A stretch of 7,129 nucleotides of DNA, taken from NCBI GenBank assembly GCA_023489135.1, contig JAMDCE010000626.1:1-7129 (forward strand), written 5' to 3'. Below are positions 1-4,767 of this stretch, in pieces (position 1 is the stretch's first letter; each line of letters begins with the position of its first letter). Under the pieces are notes generated by a model. It searched no databases. It worked only from the letters and a program-made list of their open reading frames with translations, and was not told where the DNA came from. Position numbers and translations under genes: made by a program. This stretch comes from Chloroflexota bacterium (lineage in GTDB: Bacteria > Chloroflexota > Chloroflexia > JAMDCE01).

Positions 1-69
1 TCGGCGCAGCCTCAAAGCCAAAGCGCCAGGCGGGCAGGGCGAAGCTCTTCGTCCTTCTGACGCTCGATA

Positions 70-78
70 TGGTACAAT
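70..78 (+). promoter_or_regulatory. Extended -10 promoter for the htpX-pspAB operon
   Basis: The sequence TGGTACAAT reads as an extended -10 element: TG, one base, then TACAAT at 73-78 (5 of 6 matches to TATAAT). No convincing -35 box lies 16-18 bp upstream, which is common for extended -10 promoters. Transcription would start near position 85, giving a leader of about 120 nt before the preferred htpX start. Assignment is by motif only. Confidence 0.5.
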
Positions 79-106
79 AATTGCGTAAAGATCCTTTTCA
101 GGGAGT

Positions 107-119
107 GTGTGAATCACAC
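107..119. repeat. Inverted repeat GTGTGA-A-TCACAC in the htpX leader
   Basis: Six-base perfect arms (107-112 and 114-119) flank a single central A, about 30 bp downstream of the proposed -10 box. A further CAGG/CCTG pair lies outside the arms if four bases are bulged. This geometry suits a dimeric repressor site more than an RNA hairpin, because the loop is only one base. A role in controlling htpX-pspAB is inferred from position. Confidence 0.4.
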
Positions 120-205
120 CCTGCAGGCGCGCATTAACTTGGCTGCTGTACTAAAGGAACGCCGCGGTCAGCATGCGTGGGAAGCGACGGGGGGAGCTGA
201 AGGCT

Positions 206-1111
206 ATGAGAAGGGCTTGGTACGGAAGAGACACGGGGCTGACCATTCGAATGTTCGTGGTGATGTTCCTGCTGTTCGTACTGTATTTGTTTTTCATCAC
301 AGCGCTCTACGCGGCAGGGATGGACTTCGTTGGCATAGCGATCATAGCGGCGATATTTCTCGGCGTGCAGTACTTCTTCTCGGACAAGCTCGTGCTCTGG
401 TCGATGGGGGCCAGAGAGGTTAGCGTGCAGGACGCTCCACAGCTTCACGCCCTGGTGGAGCGGCTGGTGGCCCTAATCGATCTCCCCAAGCCGCGCATCG
501 CCATCGTCGATACCAGCATGCCCAACGCTTTTGCCACGGGGCGAAGCCCGCAATCCTCGGTCATCGCCGTCACCACCGGTCTGACGGAGCGATTGGACGA
601 GCCCGAGGTCGAGGCGGTCATCGCGCACGAATTGACCCACGTGAAGAACCGTGACGTGATGGTGATCACTCTGGCCAGTTTCTTCGCCACGATTGCCTAC
701 TTCGTCATGCGGTCCGCGATGTTCCGGGGCATGTTTGGAGGTTACGGAGGTCGCCGGCGTAACGGGGGCGGTTCGATCCTTCTGGTCTACGTGGTGTCGA
801 TAGCCGTTTGGCTCATCAGTTTCTTCCTCATTCGCGCGCTCTCGCGCTACCGCGAGTACGCCGCGGATCGAGGGTCCGCGGTCATCACCGGCGCTCCCTC
901 TCATCTGGCCTCGGCGCTGCTCAAGATCAGTGGTACTATGCAGCGAATTCCTCAAAAGGACCTTCGTGAGGCCGAGGGCATGAACGCCTTCTTCATTGTG
1001 CCGGCCATCACGGGGCAATCGGTGCTGGAGGTGTTCTCAACGCATCCGTCGCTGGAGCACCGACTCGAGCGGCTCAAGAGGATGGAACAGGAAATGGAGT
1101 CTCTACCGTGA
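206..1111 (+). CDS. htpX: HtpX-type M48 family membrane zinc metalloprotease
   Basis: A membrane-bound metalloprotease that degrades misfolded or damaged membrane proteins, as known for the HtpX/M48B family. The 301-residue product has two N-terminal membrane segments (about 16-37 and 40-58), a conserved NAFATGR stretch (107-113), the zinc site HELTH (141-145) and a downstream EYAAD (217-221) supplying the third zinc ligand, probably Glu217. Two more hydrophobic segments lie at about 150-167 and 190-212. I chose the ATG at 206 because GGGGGGAG (189-196) lies 9 nt upstream and the protein then begins MRRAWYGRD, as in related proteins. An in-frame ATG at 173 would add 11 basic residues and has a poorly spaced ribosome site. 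Length matches the family. It overlaps the next gene by 4 bases (GTGA), so the two are probably translationally coupled. Family is confident; substrates are unknown. Confidence 0.93.
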   Translation: MRRAWYGRDTGLTIRMFVVMFLLFVLYLFFITALYAAGMDFVGIAIIAAIFLGVQYFFSDKLVLWSMGAREVSVQDAPQLHALVERLVALIDLPKPRIAIVDTSMPNAFATGRSPQSSVIAVTTGLTERLDEPEVEAVIAHELTHVKNRDVMVITLASFFATIAYFVMRSAMFRGMFGGYGGRRRNGGGSILLVYVVSIAVWLISFFLIRALSRYREYAADRGSAVITGAPSHLASALLKISGTMQRIPQKDLREAEGMNAFFIVPAITGQSVLEVFSTHPSLEHRLERLKRMEQEMESLP

Positions 1112-1701
1112 GCCTTTGGGACGTTCTCCTCGGACGCACCAGGCCGGTGGAGTCAAAGTTGGAGAAAATGTTTGCCGTCGCCACGGCTCAGGTCACCTTA
1201 CAGGTGAATCTGGGGCTGAACCCGACGGGCAAGGCAGCGATCTGCTTTCGTCCGGTAACCACCTCCTCGTTTGGCGATGCCGAAGCCGAGCTAAAGGCGA
1301 TCTTGGACCTGGGCACCAAGGAAACCGGAACCGAAGCGCAGGTGGCGATGGACCGTTACGGTTTCCGCTGGGTACTGCTGAAGGATGAGCAGTTCGAGGA
1401 TTTGGTGGCAGCGATACACATCGTCAGCGAGACTCTGCAGGAGCACGGGTTCCGAGACCAGTTGCTAGCCGCGGTTTTCCAGTTTCTGGATGAGCATCAG
1501 CGGCAAGTCTATTGGATTTACAACTACAAGCGCGGGAGTTTCTATCCCTTTGTCCCCATGGGAGACAAGAACCGCGATAACGCCTACGAGCTGCGCCTAC
1601 GAGCAGTGATGGAAAGAGAGCTTCCTCTGGAGCCGGAGCTAGAGCGCTGGTTTGCCCTGTGGGATATTCCCCTCAGCCCGGAATCAGGCCATCACCAGTG
1701 A
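1108..1701 (+). CDS. pspAB: PspA-associated protein PspAB
   Basis: A soluble 197-residue protein resembling PspAB, a partner found beside PspA and HtpX genes in actinobacterial and Chloroflexota phage-shock clusters. Its biochemical role is not established. It starts at GTG 1108, with GGAG at 1096-1099 (8 nt spacing), and the start overlaps the htpX stop. The protein opens with MSLWDVLLGRTRPVESKLEK, has a central region with an RYGFRWVLL stretch (83-91), and an aromatic block at 134-150 (VYWIYNYKRGSFYPFVP) that looks like the best conserved part. There is no signal peptide or membrane segment. Its 3' end overlaps that of the opposing pspAA gene by 29 bp. Linkage to htpX on one side and pspA/pspAA on the other supports the identification, which rests on recognition of family and context rather than on a catalytic motif. 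Confidence 0.82.
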   Translation: MSLWDVLLGRTRPVESKLEKMFAVATAQVTLQVNLGLNPTGKAAICFRPVTTSSFGDAEAELKAILDLGTKETGTEAQVAMDRYGFRWVLLKDEQFEDLVAAIHIVSETLQEHGFRDQLLAAVFQFLDEHQRQVYWIYNYKRGSFYPFVPMGDKNRDNAYELRLRAVMERELPLEPELERWFALWDIPLSPESGHHQ

Positions 1702-1951
1702 ATAGCGCCCGTGCATCCTCGATCGTCGTGCCCGGTGGGGGCAGAATGATCTCGGAGCCTACCAGTTCATCGGCTTTCAGCGGCTGACCCTTGTCGCGCA
1801 CCATCTTCAGCATGCGCTCCAGAAGCTTCTGGAACTTGTTCTCATCCCCCTGCGCAACGACATCCACAAGCTGGTTGTCCAGCTCGTTGAGCTTGTCGAG
1901 GTAACCACTCGGGAGCCGGTACTGACCTTCGGTGGAGATTCGGACTATCAT
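1673..1951 (-). CDS. pspAA: PspA-associated protein PspAA
   Basis: A 92-residue protein of the PspAA family, small PspA partners encoded next to pspA in many actinobacteria, archaea and Chloroflexota. The sequence shows the typical opening MIVRISTEGQYRLPSGYLDK, an acidic helical middle (LNELDNQLVDVVAQGDENKF), the segment KADELVGSEIILPPPGTTIE and the ending TGDGLIPG. There is no membrane segment. The ATG overlaps the pspA stop in an ATGA arrangement. AAAGGAGG lies a few bases upstream, inside the pspA 3' end, so expression should be both strong and coupled to pspA. It converges on pspAB and shares 29 bp with it. The family is proposed to modulate PspA activity, but its mechanism is not known. 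Confidence 0.88.
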   Translation of the reverse strand: MIVRISTEGQYRLPSGYLDKLNELDNQLVDVVAQGDENKFQKLLERMLKMVRDKGQPLKADELVGSEIILPPPGTTIEDARALFTGDGLIPG

Positions 1952-2676
1952 TTGCCCTCCTTTAGTTGCTTCGGTCGGGAGGTTCCGAGCTGCCTTTTCA
2001 TCATCTCGAGCTCATTATCGACGCTGTGCGCCGTCGTTATCTTGGCCAGCTCGCGATCGACGGTGTCCACCTTTCCAGTGTAATCTTCCAGCGTGCCGGC
2101 CTGCACCAGTTCGTCGATAGCCGAGGCCCGTGCCCGCAGTTTCTCGGTCTTGTCCTCGGCGCGTTGAATGGCCATCCCCACGTCTGCCATCTCCTCGGAA
2201 ATACCTGTGGCGGCCTCGCCAATCTTGACCTGGGCCTCCGCGGCCGAATACTGGGCCTTGATGGTCTCCTTGTGGGTTCGGAAGGCCTCGACCTTCATCG
2301 ACAGGCGTGACTCCGCGGTCGTCAGCCGCTCCTGTTCCTTCTCCAGGTCAGCCACCTGCGAGTCCAGTCCTTGGAGCTGGAGGAGAGCCGCTTGCTTCCT
2401 CTCAAGCGCCATCCGCGCCAGGTCCTCGCGGCCCGCGGCCAGGGCATGGCGGGCCTGTATGTCCAGCTTATCGACGTTTTCCCTCAGCTTGGCAGCTTGG
2501 AGCTCAATCCTGCGTTTAGCGGTGACCACGTCCACGATACCGCGCTTCACGTTCTGAAGCAACTGAAGCTGCTTTTCGTATGAATAGTCCAACGTTTCTC
2601 TTGGGTCTTCGGCCTTGTCCAGGAACTGCGTCATCTTTGCGCTGATGATGGTGGACAGCCGCGACATAATGCCCAT
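1948..2676 (-). CDS. pspA: Phage-shock protein A (PspA/IM30 family)
   Basis: A peripheral inner-membrane protein of the PspA/Vipp1 branch of the ESCRT-III superfamily. Such proteins assemble into rings or rods that stabilise damaged membranes. The 242-residue product has an amphipathic N-terminal helix (about 1-20), the conserved segment AEDPRETLDYSYEKQLQLLQ (about 22-41), and then almost continuous charged heptad-rich helices to about residue 220, as expected for the long coiled-coil hairpin. No cysteine or transmembrane segment is seen, and length is normal for the family. The start at 2676 is supported by GGAGGT 7 nt upstream; a second Met at codon 4 would sit too far from it. It is the first gene of a two-gene operon with pspAA and has its own sigma70-like promoter. 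No PspF/PspBC-type regulator is visible in the window, so regulation must differ from the enterobacterial system. Confidence 0.95.
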   Translation of the reverse strand: MGIMSRLSTIISAKMTQFLDKAEDPRETLDYSYEKQLQLLQNVKRGIVDVVTAKRRIELQAAKLRENVDKLDIQARHALAAGREDLARMALERKQAALLQLQGLDSQVADLEKEQERLTTAESRLSMKVEAFRTHKETIKAQYSAAEAQVKIGEAATGISEEMADVGMAIQRAEDKTEKLRARASAIDELVQAGTLEDYTGKVDTVDRELAKITTAHSVDNELEMMKRQLGTSRPKQLKEGK

Positions 2677-2730
2677 GCGAATGCACCTCCAAACTTACTA
2701 GGGGGGTCGAGCGATGGCAGCTATACTAGC

Positions 2731-2760
2731 ATTATAGTTTCGTTTGGCTGGAATTGTAAA
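2731..2760 (-). promoter_or_regulatory. Sigma70-like promoter of pspA-pspAA
   Basis: Read on the minus strand, TTTACA (2755-2760) and a perfect TATAAT (2731-2736) are separated by 18 bp. The start of transcription would fall near 2724, leaving a leader of about 48 nt before pspA. A short inverted repeat CTATA/TATAG (2721-2725 and 2733-2737) overlaps the -10 box and may be an operator. The promoter lies in the 144-bp gap between the vapC stop and pspA. Confidence 0.65.
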
Positions 2761-2820
2761 GGCTGCAAAACTGGCATTGTGCCGAACTTGCTTGGCCGCC
2801 GATGGATAACCGAGGCGGCG

Positions 2821-3216
2821 TTACCTGCCGTGGTAGAGCCTCATGTTTGGAATGCGGTTCAGATGACGGATGTTGAAAGTGAGCACTGTCAGATCATAGT
2901 GCAGGGCCGTTGCGCCAAGCAGTATGTCGAAATCCGAGATGAGTTCACCGCGACGGCGTAAGAGTGAGCGAATCTCCGCGAATCGTTCCATAATTGGTCC
3001 GTTTATGCTGAGGATATGAAATGGACTGAGAAACGCATTCAGCGTGTCCATATGAGCCTGATGATTGGCAGAGTCGAAAGCCCCTTCGTAAACCTCCCCA
3101 ACCGTGACCCAGCTTATAGCAATGCGCCGGGAAGAGAGGCGGCGGAGAGTGGTTACGGCCAGGGGCCGGCCAGCAAGCGCCTGGATTACCCAATCCGCAT
3201 CAATAATATAAGGCAT
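2821..3216 (-). CDS. vapC: VapC-like PIN-domain ribonuclease toxin
   Basis: A 131-residue single-domain PIN protein, the family of Mg2+-dependent ribonucleases acting as toxins in VapBC modules. Visible acidic residues are Asp6 in MPYIIDADWV, Glu41 in TVGEVYEG, and Asp95 and Asp97 in ISDFDILLGATAL. These correspond to the usual metal-binding set; the C-terminal part reads LTFNIRHLNRIPNMRLY, typical of FitB-like VapC proteins. Length is normal. The ATG follows directly after the TAG stop of the upstream antitoxin gene (TAGATG) and no clear ribosome-binding site precedes it, so translation probably depends on the antitoxin cistron. This would keep toxin output below antitoxin output. RNA target is not predictable from sequence. 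Confidence 0.92.
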   Translation of the reverse strand: MPYIIDADWVIQALAGRPLAVTTLRRLSSRRIAISWVTVGEVYEGAFDSANHQAHMDTLNAFLSPFHILSINGPIMERFAEIRSLLRRRGELISDFDILLGATALHYDLTVLTFNIRHLNRIPNMRLYHGR

Positions 3217-3507
3217 CTACGGTCTCGTGGGAGGTCTGGAGCCTTGTTCTCTACGGTGGTACACCTCCGCAATCAGCGCGTCCGCATCAAGATCAGCCCA
3301 CGCGCCTGCGGCCTCGTCAATGGCTTGTCTCACCTTTTCGGGATCGTAGCCCGCCCAAATATCCTCCCTTTCGGCGCTTAGCCGAAAGAGGGCGCCTGCC
3401 TTTTCTAGCAGAATGGGCTCGTCGTCCACTTCATCGAGAAGACGGTCAATTTCACTGCCTGGGCTTACTGTGACCTTCCTGAGTTCACGCACGATCATTT
3501 TCTCCAT
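3217..3507 (-). CDS. Phd/VapB-like antitoxin upstream of vapC
   Basis: A 96-residue protein placed exactly where a VapBC antitoxin should be. The N-terminal half (VTVSPGSEIDRLLDEVDDEPILLEKAGALFRL, about 13-44, pattern noted only) resembles the Phd/YefM DNA-binding fold: a helix followed by a hydrophobic strand and a basic or glycine turn. The C-terminal half, GYDPEKVRQAIDEAAGAWAD then LIAEVYHRREQGSR, is the type of tail seen in antitoxins that wrap around PIN toxins. The start codon lies inside the 3' end of the upstream DUF433 gene (23-bp overlap). A second ATG at codon 4 (3496-3498) is equally possible. AGGAGA lies about 15 nt before the first ATG, which is far, so coupling to the upstream gene is likely. 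Antitoxin role is inferred from position and overall pattern. Confidence 0.8.
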   Translation of the reverse strand: MEKMIVRELRKVTVSPGSEIDRLLDEVDDEPILLEKAGALFRLSAEREDIWAGYDPEKVRQAIDEAAGAWADLDADALIAEVYHRREQGSRPPTRP

Positions 3508-3829
3508 TAGAGCGCTTCAGCTTCTCCTGTGAAGCGCCTGTGCGACCCCTGTGGAACTGCTCGATAAGAACGTTTTCTTCCTGGATGGCGCGCTCAATGT
3601 CGTCGCGGTGGTTCCAGTAGTATGCCAGGGCGGCGTACACATCGGCGAGCGTGATCGTAGGATGGTCGTGCACGATCTCAACCGGCGCTATTCCCAGAAT
3701 CTCGTGCCAGACCACCACGTCCTGGACCAGAATTCGATGTCCGACGATCCGTGGCTTGGGTCCCGCGGCTCCCGAGACTATTTCGATATGTTCCTGGATC
3801 ATACTGGCCATCAATCGGTCGCTCGCCAT
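3485..3829 (-). CDS. DUF433 family protein (antitoxin-like), first gene of the vapC operon
   Basis: A 114-residue protein whose core (about 14-84) matches DUF433. It includes GPKPRIVGHRILVQDVVVWH, a helix ending in HDHPTITLADVYAALAYYW, and NHRDDIERAI. DUF433 proteins carry a helix-turn-helix-like fold and usually act as antitoxins beside Mut7-C/DUF5615 PIN-like toxins or in VapB45. Here the next genes are instead a Phd-like antitoxin (23-bp overlap) and a PIN toxin. I prefer the ATG at 3829 (AGGTG about 9 nt upstream), because the extra 27 codons up to a GTG at 3910 use AT-richer, less typical codons and include the palindrome at 3901-3912. Starts at 3910, 3811 or 3802 remain possible. The charged C-terminal tail after residue 92 is outside the core. 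It may be a transcriptional regulator of the operon; that is inference. Confidence 0.75.
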   Translation of the reverse strand: MASDRLMASMIQEHIEIVSGAAGPKPRIVGHRILVQDVVVWHEILGIAPVEIVHDHPTITLADVYAALAYYWNHRDDIERAIQEENVLIEQFHRGRTGASQEKLKRSNGENDRA

Positions 3830-3900
3830 GCTCAGAAGCACCTGGCGAGCTACTCTTTGCTCAAGCCATCCAGTTTTCACAACAAGGGCTTGTCTATGGA

Positions 3901-3912
3901 TAGTGTACACTA
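3901..3912. promoter_or_regulatory. 12-bp perfect palindrome, candidate operator of the DUF433-antitoxin-vapC operon
   Basis: TAGTGTACACTA is its own reverse complement. It lies just before the proposed coding start on the minus strand and contains TACACT, which could serve as a -10 box with TTGCTA 18 bp upstream. Overlap of a palindrome with the promoter is the usual arrangement for toxin-antitoxin autoregulation. If the longer DUF433 reading frame were used, the palindrome would instead cover its GTG start. Function is inferred. Confidence 0.45.
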
Positions 3913-3967
3913 ACGCGGATCACCCTAGCAATGGCCCTATGTAACTCGTCAATCTTCCCTACTTTTA

Positions 3968-4015
3968 GCGGGAATCCAGCGCCTTCGTTGGCACCTAGGC
4001 CGAATGGATTCCCGC
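3968..4015. repeat. Inverted repeat with 11-bp perfect arms (GCGGGAATCCA / TGGATTCCCGC)
   Basis: Arms at 3968-3978 and 4005-4015 enclose 26 bases, which themselves contain a shorter TTCG/CGAA-like pairing. The right arm continues into GCAAGAGGGAATGACAG, resembling the dispersed 'GGATTCCCGC...GGGAATGACA' palindromic units found in intergenic regions of many bacteria. There is no U-run, so it is not an intrinsic terminator. It most likely is a small repeat-family element lying between the divergent vapC operon and valS leader. Confidence 0.6.
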
Positions 4016-4092
4016 GCAAGAGGGAATGACAGTTTCCAGTTTATGGAATCGTATTTCTGCGATCTGCCGTACGGTACCGGGATAAGGGTGCT

Positions 4093-4122
4093 TTGACGCG
4101 CGTGCCCGCTTTCGGTTAGAAT
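4093..4122 (+). promoter_or_regulatory. Sigma70-like promoter of the valS leader
   Basis: TTGACG (4093-4098) and TAGAAT (4117-4122) are separated by 18 bp; each matches consensus at 5 of 6 positions. Transcription would begin near 4130, just upstream of the T-box Stem I, which fits exactly the position needed for T-box control. Confidence 0.7.
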
Positions 4123-4370
4123 TGCTTGAGATGATTCCATTAGGATAGGGGCCGTGATCCGGGAGTAGTAGGCGGTTGCGAGGCTGGTAGAGAAAGAGAG
4201 CCTAGGCTGAAAGCTCTCCGCAGCCGAGAATGTCGAAGGTCGCCCGGTAGCCGCGGGGTTGAAAGCGCGGTGTAAGTTTGCCGCGTCATTAGGTCTCGCC
4301 GGGAATGCCCGTTACAGCTTCAGAGGGTTAAGTCGCGCCTGTAGTGGTGCAGGAAGATGATGGGTCGCGC

Positions 4371-4413
4371 CCTCACCCTAGCCCTCTCCCAGAGGGAGAG
4401 GGCTAGGGTGAGG
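4371..4413. repeat. Perfect palindromic repeat (20-bp arms, 3-base loop) inside the T-box leader
   Basis: The arms 4371-4390 (beginning CCTCACCCTAGCCC) and 4394-4413 (ending CTAGGGTGAGG) are exact reverse complements around AGA. The sequence type, alternating CCCTCACCCTAGCCCTCTCCC and its complement, resembles dispersed REP/MITE-like palindromes seen in many environmental bacterial genomes. It would form a very stable RNA hairpin, but no U-run follows, so it should not terminate transcription. Outside it, ATGATGG (4357-4363) can pair with CCATCAT (4451-4457), so the repeat may sit in the loop of a pre-existing leader helix. Confidence 0.85.
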
Positions 4414-4508
4414 CAGAGGGTGTACTTGTTTACGAGCGTGTGATTGTGAGCCATCATTCCGAGAAGTGCTGAAGCTCGCTTAACCGAACCAAGGTGGTAC
4501 CACGAAGT

Positions 4509-4542
4509 GCTCCTTTCGTCCTTGAGATGAAAGGGGCTTTTT
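4509..4542 (+). terminator. Intrinsic terminator of the valS T-box
   Basis: An 11-bp stem (4509-4519 with 4527-4537, two G-U pairs) has loop CCTTGAG and is followed by five T residues. Its 5' strand overlaps the 3' side of the antiterminator, right after the T-box sequence, so the two structures are mutually exclusive. Without uncharged tRNA-Val this hairpin should stop transcription before valS. Confidence 0.88.
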
Positions 4543-4767
4543 GCTGCAGATCTTTAACCTTTAGTGTACGTTAGCGGGGTGTAATTATAGTTGCGATTAT
4601 CGCAGGTCAGGGAGTTGGGGCGACCACCGGTCGCCCTTGCCCGCTTTGGTCTCTACCCGCTTTGGCCGCTTACGGTGCTCAGGTGCTCAATGGAGCATTG
4701 GCGGTCGATTCCGAGGCAGGGGCGAAGCCAGTTGTCAACGAACCGGAGGCTAAGGAGGCAAGTGCAC
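4543..4767 (+). other. Second part of the valS leader, non-coding, with hairpin and short repeats
   Basis: About 225 nt separate the terminator from the valS start, much longer than needed for a ribosome site. I see no convincing gene here. It contains an 8-bp hairpin GGGCGACC-ACC-GGTCGCCC (4618-4636), the 10-mer CCCGCTTTGG twice (4640-4649 and 4656-4665), a tandem 8-mer GGTGCTCA (4674-4681 and 4682-4689) and a small hairpin TGCTC/GAGCA (4684-4688/4693-4697). An AT-rich stretch around 4580-4590 (TGTAATTATAG) could be a weak secondary -10 element, which would escape T-box control; that is speculative. Confidence 0.5.
4752..4758 (+). promoter_or_regulatory. Ribosome-binding site deciding the valS start
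   Basis: AAGGAGG lies 9 nt before the GTG at 4768. An in-frame GTG at 4762 is only 3 nt away and the first ATG (4798) is 39 nt away, so GTG 4768 is the best-supported start. Confidence 0.8.

Larger units (their letters stand above)
4130..4542 (+). ncRNA. T-box riboswitch controlling valS (tRNA-Val sensing)
   Basis: A cis-acting leader that senses uncharged tRNA and controls transcription of the downstream synthetase gene. Stem I closes with CCGGG (4159-4163) and CCCGG (4243-4247), followed on the 5' side by AGTAGTA; the distal part contains GGCTG/CAGCC (4182-4186/4221-4225) and an apical hairpin GAGAGC/GCTCTC (4196-4201/4213-4218). On the 3' side of the specifier loop, GAAT is followed by GTC (4232-4234), a valine codon matching the downstream gene. 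The T-box sequence AAGGTGGTACCACG is at 4491-4504; its TGGT can pair with an ACCA tRNA end, fitting an A discriminator base. CGCTT/AAGTG may form the lower antiterminator helix. An intrinsic terminator overlaps its 3' side. The leader, about 410 nt, is longer than usual because of a palindromic repeat inserted before the antiterminator. Identification is strong; the exact secondary structure is my hand fold. Confidence 0.92.

Noticed and set aside
1..80. Possible 3' end of an upstream + strand gene
   Set aside because: All three frames are open from the window edge for at least 57 bases and stop at 60, 80 or 88. No frame shows a recognisable family ending, so no gene can be supported.
173..205. 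Upstream ATG at 173 as the htpX start
   Set aside because: The nearest purine-rich site is about 13 nt away, and the added residues (MRGKRRGELKA) are not typical of HtpX. The ATG at 206 has a better ribosome site and a family-like N-terminus.
473..1018. 181-codon minus-strand open frame under htpX
   Set aside because: It is a shadow of the htpX coding frame; the composition is rich in Arg, His and Asp with no family pattern.
2795..2819. GCCGCC/GGCGGC stem after vapC as a terminator
   Set aside because: The 6-bp stem has a 13-base loop and no T-run on either strand, so termination is not supported; the vapC transcript may read into pspA.
3949..4140. 63-codon minus-strand frame between the vapC operon and the T-box
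   Set aside because: It spans the inverted repeat and the valS promoter, has no ribosome site and no recognisable product.
4371..4413. Palindrome as an intrinsic terminator of the leader
   Set aside because: No U-tract follows on either side; the real T-box terminator with TTTTT is at 4509-4542.
4371..4413. CRISPR repeat
   Set aside because: It is a single palindrome with no regularly spaced copies or spacers in the window.
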